64,000 bases of DNA from Nymphaea colorata (taxonomy: Eukaryota > Streptophyta > Magnoliopsida > Nymphaeales > Nymphaeaceae). This document shows positions 52,193-64,000 of the stretch, piece after piece (position 1 is the stretch's first letter; every line of letters starts with the position of its first letter). Below the pieces are notes generated by a model. The model saw nothing but the letters and a program-made list of their open reading frames with translations. It searched no databases and had not been told where the DNA came from. The stretch is from assembly GCF_008831285.2 (NCBI RefSeq), contig NC_045149.1, forward strand, positions 17,127,035 to 17,191,034. The letters run 5' to 3'. The translations under genes were made by a program, and so were the position numbers.

Positions 52193-53488
52193 CTAACGTT
52201 CCGGATATTCTTGATATTTCGTGACAGCCTTGCTTCCTTCTGCGACCGCGTGCTTCCCTATCTCTCCCGGCAGCACTAACCTGACTGCTGCTTGGATCTC
52301 CCGCGAGGACAAAGTATGCTTGCCCGTATGCTTGGATAGCTTTGATGCCTCCTCAGCCAACCTCTCGAACATATCCGCTATAAAACCATTCAGCACTGTC
52401 ATGGCCACTGACGATATCCGGAGCTCAGGGTGCACTTGCTTCAATACCTTGAGAACATAGTTTTTGTACACTCCCGCTCCCAAGTCTTCAACTCTCCTTC
52501 TCCTCCTCCTCTTCCTTTTGGAGGGTTCCTGCTTGGGTTCTTTTTTTCCAAAATGGGCCTTCTCTTCTTTCTTGGGAGTCTCCTCGGCCGCCTTCGGCTT
52601 CTTTTGCCCCTCGATAGCTGCTGCTACCTCGTCCGCTGCTCTTTGCTTCCGTTTCTTAGCACCCACGTCCTCCTCCTGCTCCTCGGTGTCCTTTTTTTTT
52701 CCCTTCTGTGTCTCAACTGTAACTGGTGCTTCTTGCTTCTCGTCTTTTTCAAGCAACCCTTCTTCCTCCTCTTGAGACTCTTCTTCCTCTTGAATTTCAT
52801 CTTCCTCTTGAATTTCATCTAGCAACTTATCTGGTGCTCTTTCCTTTCTCTCTCTTCCAAAGCCCTCTTCTTCCTCCTCTCGAGTCTCTTCTAGCTCCTC
52901 ATCCGTTGCCACTGCCTTATTTTCTTTCTCAAGAGGATCTTCCTTTTTTTCTTGAGTCTCTTCCATCTCTTCCTCTGATGGTCTTGCTTTCTTTTCTCTT
53001 TCGACAGGCCCCGCCTTTTCCTCTTGAGTCTCTTCTAGCTCCTCATCTGGTGCTACTGCCTTCTTTTCTTTCTCAAGAAGCTCTTCCTCTTCCTCTTGAG
53101 TTTCTTCTAACTCCGCTTCTGGTACTCTTACCTTCCGTTCTTTTTCGACAGGCTCCTCCTCTCCCTCTTGAGTTTCTTCTAGCTCCTCTCCTGGTTCCTC
53201 TCGAGTCTCTTCAGTATTCTCATCTGGCACTTTAGCCTTTCTTTCTTTATCTCCAATAGGCCATGCCTCTTCTTCTCGAGTCTCCTCTACCACCTCCTGT
53301 TTTTCCTTCTCGCGCTCAACAAGAGAAGCTCCACCAGCCTGTGGCTTTCGTTCTTCTTTCTCTTGCTTTGGGAACGCATCTTGTTTCCCGTCCGGTCCAG
53401 TGACAGGCACCTGTCTCTGAGTTCTGGTAGAGATTGAGGTCGTCTTCTTAGTGTCAGCAGCAACATCGGTCACGCCCGGAGACAGGTT

Positions 53489-53519
<31 letters not shown>

Positions 53520-53698
53520 TCATCAACTTCCAAGAACTCGATAGGCGCTGAGTTGTTAGAAGCAGCCAACGACTCAATTGGAGCAGAGTCACCGTTGCAA
53601 TTGTTCCCAACAACGGCTGAAACCTTCACTGTCTCTTCCACAACCTTCCTGGTTCTCACCACCGCGCCTACCAGCTTGCGAGAAGGCCTAGGATCCAT
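52193..53698 (-). CDS. HTB8: Histone H2B variant, H2B.8 type, with long acidic repetitive N-terminus
   Basis: An intronless gene for 501 residues. Residues 403-501 form a full H2B histone fold: [55 protein letters not shown] and [12 protein letters not shown], including the AVTK lysine (Lys494) that is ubiquitinated in canonical H2B. The N-terminus ([20 protein letters not shown]) resembles the start of Arabidopsis H2B.8/HTB8, and the extended EYPER tail also fits that type. H2B.8 is known as a sperm/pollen and seed variant whose disordered N-terminus compacts chromatin. Here the disordered part is about 400 residues, against roughly 140 in Arabidopsis. It has poly-Ala (62-70), a doubled SAPIE motif, degenerate repeats of about 24 residues (EKERK[11 protein letters not shown], residues about 145-300), and a basic RKRRRRRR stretch just before the fold. 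The identification is strong for H2B and good for H2B.8. Confidence 0.93.
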
Positions 53699-55155
53699 GA
53701 GTCTCTTTCTCTCTTAACACGCAACGCTGCCGTTAAACTGTGGCTGTAGTAGAGGGCATTTCTAACACTCCCAAGATTATATCAAACGAAGCCATGGAAC
53801 CCCCGAAGTTCCAGAAGCATGCAGAAAAAGGATACTTCGCTGACACGATAAACCTATACGTGTCGAAAATAGAAGTGCGAAAATAGCGTCAGATTTGCCA
53901 AGTATACACATCTATGCGGCAAAACTACGAAACTCAAACAAACAGCCTTCTGCAGGGGGGGGCGTGGACTGGATATGGCACTACGCTGTCCCTTCGTACA
54001 GACCAATTCTTGACCGCCTTTCCCTTATAAAAAGAAATGTTTCGCATGGTTTCCTTCTCTAATATTTTAAAGATAGAACTCAGCAGCAGAGAAGCAAACC
54101 GCCTTCTGTCACTGTCCACCCAATGTCAGCCTTCAAAAACCTTTTCCTGTAATAGAAGACACAGGCTGATAAGCTTAGAGACCAAGGAAAAAGAGGAATC
54201 AAACAGATAGTATAGACTATCAACAAGTAAGCATGGTGATTCAGGCAAACATGAACACTAAAATTAGATTGCTGGAAGATGAAATCACATCAAGTCTACA
54301 ATCTACAGGGGATCCTTCAGCACAATGACCTTACTCATATTAGAACATTGTAGTAGACTAGACTGTGACAAGGTTGCCTTAATTTGCTTCACGGGGTGAA
54401 CTTCCAAAGCTTAGTGGTATGATCTTCCAGTGGCCGTAGAATTTTCCTCCAGCGACTATTGCTACTACTTTTTATTTCCCTACCATTTCAGAATTATAGC
54501 TTATTTGGTTTTTATAGTGCACGTAACCTTATAGTTGGTTGGAAAGGATTCCACATGAAACTCGAACAGAGCTTACGTCTTCGAGAATATTGTTTTAACT
54601 GTCGTGTAATCCAATCTAGGAGAAGAGATGTGGGTTCGAGTGTAATCCAGGAGAAGGGGGACAGAGAATGGGAAGCTGATATGCTATTGTAAACTAAAAA
54701 AATCTGTCTATCCAAAGAGAAAAATTATGCAACCGTCGCTAAAATTTCACAAGCCATTCCAAAGTTAGCATCAATTTGTTCAGTGGCAAAGAGAATCTCT
54801 AAACACTTTGTAGCTCGGTAAGCTAACAATGCCAACAATCAGGGACTTGGCACCAAAAACTAACATCAATTTGGAAGTAAATAACAAAAGCTAGCTATAT
54901 AAGTAGATGGTTAAATTCCCAGGGAACATGAGCTCCTTCATTATAATCATATGATGCAATACAAAATTAGCGAGCACATCAAATTGGTTCTTATTCAAGA
55001 AGTTGCATTCAATTCAACCATCGGGCTCCAGGTACACTGATTGCCAATAAAGATAAAACCTAGCCAGTGGATAAATGAAAAAAACACGAAAAAGTGACCT
55101 AATAAAAAAAAATAAAGAGAGAGAGAACAATGTACGTGAATTTATTCGTCCCTAT
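53699..55155. other. Intergenic, nothing recognised
   Basis: Upstream flank of the H2B gene, then 3' flank of the DUF3820 gene. AT-rich with short chance frames. No promoter motif that I could support. Confidence 0.5.
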
Positions 55156-56025
55156 TCAGCCGCGGTTGTTCATCTCGAGCTTTCTCAGAATGGCTTGACG
55201 TCCCGGAAAAGGGTTGCGCCTCTCGCCCTCCGCGGACGGCGGCGAATAAGAGGAGCTTTTTACCGATCTTTGGTGTTGCTGCTGAACTAAATCGCCACCA
55301 TCCTCCGTCTTCCTCATCCTCTGCCTCTCCCTCCTCAGTTCCCGCCTCCTCTCAACCCCTGACCTCACATTGTCGCCGTCACCATTCGATTTAATCAAAG
55401 GGGAGGAAGATGAAGAAGACAACCTATGCGAACCACCATCATCGTGATAAGGCACCGCCCCGCTCGACCTCTGCGTATCCTTAAGTCGCGGTATCCTTCC
55501 GCCTTTCGACGTCCCCAGAAGGTTGAAATCGACCTTTCTCCAGCCTTCCTTATCATCGTTGTCCCAGCCAAAACGCCTACTGATGTCCAACAGATCAGAA
55601 ACCGGTTTTTGGGTGAAAGAATTCGAGTGGCTCCTCGTCCCGGCGACTCGCGATACCTCATTGCCGGTTAGGATTTTCTGAGCATTCTCCCACTCGATGC
55701 GGTCGGCGTAGACGGGGTCGGCGAGGACTTCGTCTGCACGGTCGGCCCACTCCTGGTAGTCCCCAGCCCTGAGATTCTTGGAGACCCATTTGAGGTAGGA
55801 GGAAGGGAGGGTCCCAAGCATTCTTCCTCTATACTTGCCATAGTCTATCACCATGTCCCTTGCTGGAATGGTGCCTCTTCTTGAAGAGGAAGCCATGACC
55901 ATCCTCATGAGTTTGGGTGCTGGAAGTGTTAGGGGTCTGGGAAGGCATAGTGGTGGGGATTGGAGGAGGTTGCAGGAGGTGGGTGGTGGGGATATGGAGA
56001 GAAAGAAGCTGCAGAAGAAGGCCAT
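55156..56025 (-). CDS. DUF3820 protein, probably plastid-targeted
   Basis: An intronless gene for 289 residues. From the ATG at 56025 the first 45 or so residues are Ser/Pro/Leu-rich with few acidic residues, fitting a transit peptide (targeting is inferred). Residues about 58-120 hold the DUF3820 signature MVIDYGKYRGRML, LPSSYLKWVSKNLRA, EWADRADEVLADPVYADRIEW. This is a small domain shared with bacterial proteins labelled quorum-sensing-regulated virulence factor; the biochemical role in plants is not established. The remaining C-terminal half is low-complexity, rich in Ser, Arg and Glu (RRRELRRERQRMRK). The frame stays open upstream to 56163, but those 46 residues are Arg/Lys-rich and UTR-like, so I prefer the internal start. 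It is divergent from the glycosyltransferase gene. Confidence 0.85.
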   Translation of the reverse strand: MAFFCSFFLSISPPPTSCNLLQSPPLCLPRPLTLPAPKLMRMVMASSSRRGTIPARDMVIDYGKYRGRMLGTLPSSYLKWVSKNLRAGDYQEWADRADEVLADPVYADRIEWENAQKILTGNEVSRVAGTRSHSNSFTQKPVSDLLDISRRFGWDNDDKEGWRKVDFNLLGTSKGGRIPRLKDTQRSSGAVPYHDDGGSHRLSSSSSSPLIKSNGDGDNVRSGVERRRELRRERQRMRKTEDGGDLVQQQHQRSVKSSSYSPPSAEGERRNPFPGRQAILRKLEMNNRG

Positions 56026-57786
56026 CTTTTGCCTTGTTGCAGAACTCGGTCCTCCGTCCGACGGAAGATGGAGGGAATTTCTTGGTGATTCACGTGATTG
56101 GTGGCGGTTGTTTTTTCCCTCTTTCTTTTTTCTTCTTCTTTGTGTTCTGGGGAGGCAAATCAATTGGACATAATTGGATATTCGATCTAAACTGGACGTT
56201 CTAATTCCTGGATTTGGATCTTATACGGTCTTGAGGCTAACTATTCGATCTGAATATGTGGAAAACAGTTTTTTCTTTTCTTTTCACTATATCTCTCATC
56301 AACGTTGAGATCTGTAATTGTCCGTTATTTTCACCGGCAAGAAAAAAAAATTATGTTATTGCAGTACATGTTTTGAAGACATCAAGTTCTTATGTTAAAT
56401 AATACGGTGTAGTTTTTATTTGATTGTTAATTTTTATATTTTCTGAAACAAAAACGTACACTGTTATAGATTATAAGATTTATGAATATGTGTTTCAATA
56501 ACACAATGTTGCTCTCATAGTTTTAACAGGTTCATGAGTTGAACATGAGCCTACCAACTAGACTAAAGAAGGGAACCAAACAAGTTATGATCATTCAATT
56601 TTAGCATATTTAACTTGTCAGGGCGTTTGATGGTTTGAAATTTTAATTCAATAATGAAAAATATAGATCCTCAAACTAAATGGAATCAAAATTTCATGTT
56701 TGAGTTTCTTTGATAATTCCAATTTCTTAAAAAATTAGCATTTTGTTTCTAAAATTCCAAAATTCCCCCCTGGTTTTTAAATTGAGTTCCATGCTTATTA
56801 TTGCGAATTTGCTGTGTTCCATGCTTTGGATTGAAAAAAACATGCGAAAAAAAGAGTTTTAAATTGGGTTCTTAAAGTTGCTTTAGCATGAAAATGATAA
56901 GTTTTAACCTCTTTTGTTTAGTAAATCAATTAGAAGATCCTATCATCAATTTTAACTGAAGCAAAGATCATACCAACAATGCTAAATTAAGCAATAAAAA
57001 CAAGAACATTACATACTACATAAAAATGGTGTTTGGATTTAGTTGGGATATACAAAACTTACAGACGGAAATATGCACTTCATTATGCTTCAAAAAATTT
57101 GAGTGATGAATTGTCCTTTATAAATGTCTTTTTGATGTTGTCACAATATAGATGTAACCCATATGTCAAAAAATCCATCATGTAGATGAAAAATCTTTCA
57201 CACGTCTCATGGGCCAAAGCTTTGCACATACAAGCGGAGTAAAAAATTTCGGCTAAGGGGCGAAAAATTGTTCAAAGATGCCAATGTAATATATATACCT
57301 GTGGAGGCAATTGCCCACACGGTGCTTACACCAACTTCTTTTTTTGGCATACTGTGGTGCCGACGCCCTTATATGTCTTTATCACAGCAACGCCCAATGC
57401 GGTGGTTTATGAGAAATAGACGAAAGGAATTACATAGGGGAAGTAATTGTATCCGAAGCTTTTCAAGCCGTCCATCTCAAGATGAGTGGTTGACGGTCGC
57501 TGATGCACGTAGGCCCCCGTCCGCCCGGTCGCAATAAATGGAGCCGCAGTTGGTCAGCCCGCAGCACGAGTGGACCCGATCTCACAATCCGAAAAGTTCA
57601 CGGGATCCGGAGGCCCACCGGAAAACCATGGCCAAGAAGGAAGCGGGCCACTCCGTCACTTTTTCTCTGTAACTCATTCATTCTCATTCTTGATCTACTT
57701 AACTTCACTCCGTGGAGAGCAAGCAAAGCGAGCGAGCGAGCGAGCGGGCCTGAGAGAGAGAGAGAGAGTCCCTTCGCTTAGAGGGG
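56026..57786. other. Divergent intergenic region with transposon fragments
   Basis: A MITE-like start GGGCGTTTGATGGTTTG at 56623 resembles the 49281 element. A Tip100-like fragment near 57230-57330 carries CAAGCGGAG and GGCAATTGCCCACAC. The last 300 bases are GC-richer and likely the promoter and leader of the glycosyltransferase gene, with GAGC tandem units near 57730 and a (GA)n run at about 57751-57769. Confidence 0.5.
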
Positions 57787-60700
57787 ATGCAGCAATCAGT
57801 TGCAGATGAAGAAGGCGGGTTCCGTCAGAGCAGCAGAGGCGACGGGCTTCTTTTCAAGAGAGGTCATCGCGGCGATGAAGAGGAGGAGAAAGAGAGGAGA
57901 TCCGATCCCAAGTCCCGGCCTCGATCGCATCACCATCACATCAGGGGCCGCAGGGGCGAGAGATTCGATCGGTTGCTGTGTTGTTTCCAGAGCCGGAGAC
58001 GATCCGTTGTGCTTTTCACAGGCATCGCCACCGTCGCGGTGGTGTTCATTCTTGCGGAGACGTTCATTCTTCAGCGGACCCTGGTCGGGCGGGGTTCGAC
58101 GCTCGGACGCTTCGGCGGGGAGTGGAACATGATCGTCGGGGAGCCCTCCAAGTACTTGTCCTCAGCGACGCGCTTTGTCATCGGGAAGAATCTAAGGTTC
58201 GAGCCTGGCAGCCTCCAGGGCAGGCTTGCGAAAAGGCGTCGACTTCATCCGACAGAGGAACACGCCAAATTCGGAATTCGGCCTCCACGATTAGCCATTG
58301 TAAGAGAGATTCGTGGTTCTTCTTTCTTTCCTCTGAATGTGCACAATCACTTTCTGATCCTTAGTCTTTTGCTTTTGATTTTGAATTCCATTCTCAAGTC
58401 AAAGATTCGATCTACGAAAATGTAATTTATTTCTTCTGATGCTTAAGAACCCAAGCCGCACCTCATATTCACCAAGAAGAATTGCTCCTTTTTTTCTTTG
58501 GGGCTCAAGAACTTGGGCTGCATACTATATTCACCAAGAACTTGCTGATTTCTTGCTTCTAATGCGCAATAACCGTCATACAGAGATTTAGTTCTATATT
58601 AGATGGAGGCGTAGATTTCACTTGGATGGGTTTACGATTCTTGCGTTGCGCAGACGATTTTTTTTTTTTGTTAGAGTCTTGAACATTCGGATACTGACAC
58701 ATAATACTGGGACGGTAAGCTTTCGCTTTATGCACGGTTGAACGTGTGGATCTGGTATCTGTAAGGATTCGGGACGTTCACTTTCAAGTGGTTCACCTTA
58801 ATCAGTACGTTTAATTGCGCTTTTGTTATATTAAACCTCAGATTCAGCAGGAGTCCGTTTCCAACGCTCATATTATTTACGTCATTCTTTTTCTATGCTT
58901 GGTAGACTTGTTCACTGATTACGTCAGTAAGTTGACGAAGGACGGTTGGTCATATAAGTTCACTGATCGATAAGTAGAGTTCCACAATTTTGTGGATTTT
59001 TTGCTTATTTGTGTAAGACACCTCAAGGTTTTTATGGATTACTAGACAACTCAGTAACTTGATTTTTCTACCTTACATCGGAAGATTCTTCCAACTGGAT
59101 TACATAATAATTTCTCACCTAGGTCCTCCAAAATTGCGTTTCTAGGTACCGTTTATTTAGCTGCATGGACTAATGCAGAAGCTGAGGATGACTTATCCTG
59201 ACGATTGGAATGCCTGTAGCTGCAGGTATAGAGAAGCTGCTATGCCTGCCCAACCCCGATGCTTCTGTGTGGTCGCTGCAGGCCTATGCTGTTATCGATA
59301 TATGCAAAACTGTTGCTACCAGAAATGGAAAAAGGAATTTCTGTAGGAGAAGACTTTTTTCCTTAAATATCCATAGGAGGCCATCTCTCCTTCTGCTAAA
59401 CAGAAAATATCCGTTGTGATCTACCCCTTTTGCCACTAATGGCTTCACATATTTATGCATAACCTTCTTTTGGCATTGGATCTGCCACTTTTATGTGTAT
59501 ATAATGTTATTAGATGTTATATCACATTGGTTGTGCAATCTTTTCTTATGATAGGCATTCTTTAATTTCTTCAGGTCTTAGGTGGAGATGAGGTTGTCTC
59601 TTCAACTCTAAAGCTGCTCTCCATAGCAAATGGCCTCAAGTTTCTTGGCTATAAACTTACGGTTAGTTCAATGACTAGTAGTTATAGAGCTTGGCATCTT
59701 AATTCATTTACTTCTTCGTAGTGTTTTTGGCATGTGGGTACACTTCATTTTGAGAGTTCTGGTCAGACTTCTTAATGTTAATTGTCACATTTGGTACTCT
59801 ACATGGTTGATGGGGAATTCATATTTAAAGTTGTGGGAAATAATTCCTTGATTCCCTTCTAATTGCTTGATAGGTGTATGCAGTAAAAGAGGCTGACATG
59901 CATAAGCTCTGGGAGAAAATTGGCTGTCAAGTGTTTATCTTGGATGTGGACATTGCTGATAATTTGGATTGGACAAAGTAGGTTTGTTGAAGAATGTGTC
60001 ATCTTTACATTATCTAGGCAATTATTCATGAGTGCATTGGAGCATCTATCTGCATTTTATCCTTTTTGAATTATCTTTGCAATGGTCTTCCATTTCATGT
60101 GTAGTGATGTGGCAATTATTTGGGTCACAGCAACAAATCTATGCATATGTTTTAAACTTCTAATTGCTAAATAAAATTATAAAAAGTGGTAGACATATTT
60201 CTCTGTGTGTCTCTGTCCTTGTGTGTTTCCTGCATGTGGGTGTGCATGAGAATGCCTTTATTAACTTGTTACTTAATATTGTTTGACAGTTTTGAAGGTA
60301 TTATCTTGAGCTCACTTGCAGTAAAAGCTGTAGTTCCAGAGTAAGCATTCTCCTGTACATCCTTTTTTTGCCTTTTCCCATCCCACATCCCTTTCTCAAT
60401 GGTGTGTTTATTTCAACAGCAAAAGTTGTAGGCTGGATAGTTTAAGTTTCTTTTTTATTCAAGCAAATGGCATTTGGCAGGGATTTAATAGAGAACTGAA
60501 TTGTCTCCATGAAAACCCATGGGACAATCCAATTTCATTTTTATAATCTCCTTCATGAAACTAGGTGTACAACTGTACGTTTGTTGTTTTTAAGAACCTT
60601 TCAATTTTTTAATGGGCAATATTGCTAATTTCACATTGACATCCAGCCAATCATTCTTGAAGGTGGTTGGGGTTTAGTAGGAAAGAGAAAAAGGGAAGAT

Positions 60701-63700
60701 TTGCTTGGCATTTATATCTTTTCAGATTCTTGTCTTTGTGTCTGAGTTTTTTATGGTGTGCAGTCTCATGCAGGAGCCTTTTTCTTCCATACCACTTGTA
60801 TGGATTGTTGAAGATGGTACTCTTGGAAGGCGCCTGACGTTATATGAAGAGGCAGGGTGGAAACAGCTTGTTGAGGAGTGGAGAAACGCTTTCAGTCGAG
60901 CAGATGCTATTGTGTTTCCTAATTTTCGCTTTCCAGTACTTGATCATCAGACTTGCTTCTTAGCAATTGCATATCTATTTACTCCCAATTGATTTGTTCT
61001 AACGGCATGGTTTTGATTGAGATTCTGTTTACATTGCAGCTGTTATATAACAAATTTGACAATGGGAACTTTTTTGTTATTCCTGGATCTCCTGTTGATG
61101 TGTTGGCTGCGGAGAAGTATCTGCAATCTCACTCTAGAGACCAATTGCGAGCAAAAAATGGGTTCTATGAAAGTGATCTGGTTGTGACTGTGATAGGAAG
61201 TTCTTTGTTTTACAATGGGTTGCCTTTGGACTATTCACTGGCTATGCATTCAATCTCACCACTGTTGATGAAACTTGCTAAGACGGATGATGTGAAAGGG
61301 TCTTTCAAATTTATTTTCTTGAGTGGAAACTCCAGTGATGGAACTCATGATGCTTTTCAGGTGAACATGTGACTTGTGGTCTGATATCACATTTGTAGTT
61401 TATTTGATTTTCTGTGCATCTTATCCTTTATTGACTTTGATAATGGCTTCATTGGAATTAGTCTTTTGTTTCTCATAGATGTACTTATTAATTGGATTCT
61501 TTTAAAAAACATACCTAAATCTAATAGAAGCCCAAACAAAAGGAAGCAAAACTTGATTTTTAGCAGTCTTTCATCTTCAATGCTGGAACTTTTGCATGTT
61601 GCATTTTCAGGACCCATTATCAGATAGGTGGCATGAAACTTAGTGACTTGGTGAATCAAATGTAGACTTAGCTGCATTAGAGAATAAAGCCTAAGCCTTG
61701 GCTGGATTGCTTGAGGAGGAGAATAGGCTTCCCCAAGCTTGGGCATTGACCGAGTTATGTTAGTTCTTAGCACTGTCTTAGCCAACCTGGTCAAATCCAA
61801 AGCTGACTTGTAGACTTGTAGTGTTTATTGACCATGCCTTTTCCATCCCTTCTGCTTAACTAAGACCTTTGTGAAAGTCGTTTCCCAGGCTGTGCCTTCT
61901 GCAGCAACTTCATGCCATCAAACAGACTAGGAATACCACAATTCTGCTCTCCATGGAGCATGAAATTATTGTTGTAAGTCAAAAAATCTCATTAAAAGCA
62001 GGAAAATAGAAAAAAAATGAAAAATGTGAAAAGCACACAATTTTGAAAATATTGCCAAAACAGAAACGTTGAGATAAGATCTGGAGTTTTTTCCCAAAAA
62101 AATTTAATATATTTAAAAACTTTTTTGGGATTATTTTGATATTTCAATAACTGTTTTGACTTTTAAAGTGCTTGTGTAAGAAAATTGTTGGAAAGCTTGT
62201 AAATATGTAAATTCTCTGCTATCTTTTTGTTTTCTTTTTTGAGTTCCTGATATTTTCCTGAGAAAAGTAGCTTTTGCATTAAGCCTATAACTAATGATGT
62301 TTGTGATGTTGCATGATTTGCACATTTGTTTTCCTTCTTAACCAAGAGTAGCTTTAGGCTGAACATAAGGAACAGTGAAGGACCTTCAAGGAAATTCTTT
62401 CACAACCATGATGATTTTGACAATTCTCATACCTTATGGTTTCATGTCATAGTGTTATTCCCATCCTTTTCTGTTAGAATTATTTTTTCTGTATCTTTCT
62501 ATTAAAAGATAGGAGATCCAAAAGGTGCACTAAAGGAATTAAATACAAAATGATGAATACCATGATGCTGCTACACTGTTGTCCTTGAAAATTATAGTTC
62601 CCTAAAATTATCTTTTTGTTATTAATGATTGAAAGGTTTTCTGACATTGATTTTCCGTTTAGAAAAATGATGAACAAGTAGCTTATAATATTGCAAGTTC
62701 GCCTTCTGCATCCACAGGGGCACATATCATTAATTTTCTAGAGGAGTGGAGTATATGTCCTTTATTTATGTGCTTGACAAAAACCTGGTTGGCTGGGTCA
62801 TGATTATCATTATTTACGCTTTCGTAGTTGCCAGATTAGTATGAGCAGTTCGATTTATAATCAATTGCAAGCAGGCCTTTTTTTTCTTTATTGAGCTTGT
62901 TATGGTAGTCCATTAACTTCTTTTCTTATTGCGCAGCTTACGGGGTATAGAAATTTGTGACAACTTTATACATTATATACTAGATTTTGATTATTTCAAT
63001 GCAGTGATTTTCACATTTATGATTATGCCATTATGGTAGTTCAGCACTGCTTGGGGGTATAGAATTTTTTGTTGAAATTTCTTTTGACTTCTTTATTATT
63101 ATATATATTGCTGTTTAAATGGTAGACAGAATCTAATTTGCAGACAGCTTGATCGATCTCATTCATGTGAAATTCATGTCAAAGTTGGTCATTATTCATC
63201 AAAATTGACAAATGATTTCTCACCTTCTTTTAGACAATCCCATATTGCTGGGGATGGGTTTGTGAGATAATATATTTGTGCTAGACCAACAGATAAGAAA
63301 TTGAAAAATAATAAAGAAGCGAGACCTTACAACTTTCTTTTTGACGTGCTCAACTTGGTGAGTGTGGAATTTGGGGTTGGAATCATCCATGGCTGAATTA
63401 TCCCAGCATTTGTAGGGTTACAACTTGTCCTAAGAGTTACTTTCGCCATTCAATTGCATGTCCAATGCACATCTCAAAAGCTGGTGGAGGAAATGGAAAA
63501 CTTTGTTGTTGTTTCAATTATTGCAGACTAACCTTTTTGTTTATTATTATGATTATTATTATTGTTATATATTCTTGTACTTGTAGCACTTATTGGTGTG
63601 GACCACTTTTTATTCTAGGAAATTGCTTCAACTTTGGGATTTCCTGATGGGTATATGAGGCATTATGGAATGGATGTTGATGTTGATGGCATTCTCTTAA

Positions 63701-64000
63701 TGTCTAATGTTGTTCTATATGGCTCATTTCAAGACGAACAAGACTTTCCCCCATTACTGATCCGAGCTATGACCTTCAAAATACCAATTGTTGCTCCTAA
63801 TTTGACTGTGATAAAAGCATATGTAAGTCTAGATTCTCTTTGGACCCTTCTTTCCTTTAATCAATAATTATGTTACATGTCCTATGCACGTTTTATTCTG
63901 ATGTTTAGCTTATGGTTGGCCAGGTTGTGGATCAAGTCCATGGCTTGATTTTTGATGCTGATAATCCTGATACACTGACCACAGCATTCTCCCGCTTGGT
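57787..64000 (+). CDS. GT4-like glycosyltransferase, type II membrane protein (3' end outside window)
   Basis: The 5' part of a large plant glycosyltransferase of the GT-B fold, similar to the Arabidopsis At4g01210/At5g04480 type (family recalled, not searched). Exons: 57787-58299, 59575-59661, 59874-59977, 60290-60340, 60764-60935, 61040-61360, 63619-63822, 63924 to the edge. All phases agree. The N-terminus is a basic/acidic cytosolic tail of about 72 residues followed by one membrane anchor (residues about 73-95, VVLFTGIATVAVVFILAE), fitting a Golgi type II topology. The lumenal part has SIPLVWIVEDGTLGRRL, NGNFFVIPGSPVDVL, VVTVIGSSLFYNGLPLDY, LYGSFQDEQDFPPLLIRAM and PIVAPN, which are GT4-like nucleotide-sugar-site features. 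The continuing V-x-GLIFDADNPDTL reaches the window end. Donor, acceptor and product are unknown. Confidence 0.9.

Noticed and set aside
52221-53235. Leu/Ser-rich plus-strand frames opposite the H2B gene
   Set aside because: They are antisense translations of the Glu/Lys-rich repeats.

Overview
This is a stretch of nuclear DNA from a flowering plant. The genes have introns with plant-type GT-AG borders, and the recognisable proteins are plant ones: an NPF transporter, raffinose synthase, FIP37, an H2B.8-type histone, a TAXI/7S-globulin-like protein and a nuclear tRNA-Cys. Introns are long and AT-rich, several long (AT)n arrays are present, and genes lie 0.4 to 11.5 kb apart. No grass-like GC gradient is seen at gene 5' ends. 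I cannot name the species.

Layout. 1-2340 (+): the last two visible exons of an NPF (NRT1/PTR) transporter whose 5' part lies left of the window. 2341-16552: a 14 kb gene-poor stretch with AT microsatellites, hAT-type MITEs, a SINE-like segment, a tandem duplication of about 470 bp and one weak orphan ORF. 16553-20486 (-): a complete four-exon raffinose synthase. 22747-22818 (+): tRNA-Cys(GCA). 25842-37255 (-): a complete 13-exon FIP37/WTAP gene of the m6A methyltransferase complex, with two non-autonomous transposons and tandem repeats in its introns. 39225-47046 (+): a ten-exon TFIIE alpha subunit gene, divergent from FIP37, with a GC-AG intron. 50566-51792 (+): an intronless TAXI/7S-globulin-like pseudo-protease. 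52193-53698 (-): an intronless histone H2B of the H2B.8 type with a very long acidic repetitive N-terminal region. 55156-56025 (-): a DUF3820 protein, probably plastid-targeted. 57787 to the right edge (+): a type II membrane GT4-like glycosyltransferase, cut off by the window.

The genes do not form one pathway; this is ordinary plant gene order. The most unusual item is the 501-residue H2B.8-like histone, whose disordered region carries degenerate 24-residue acidic repeats. Other notable items are the well-bounded MITEs (8-bp target duplications visible), a filler-DNA-like mosaic near 24.55 kb, and the start and splice oddities of TFIIE alpha. Splice sites were assigned by eye from reading-frame continuity and remembered family conservation. 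No alignments or searches were run.
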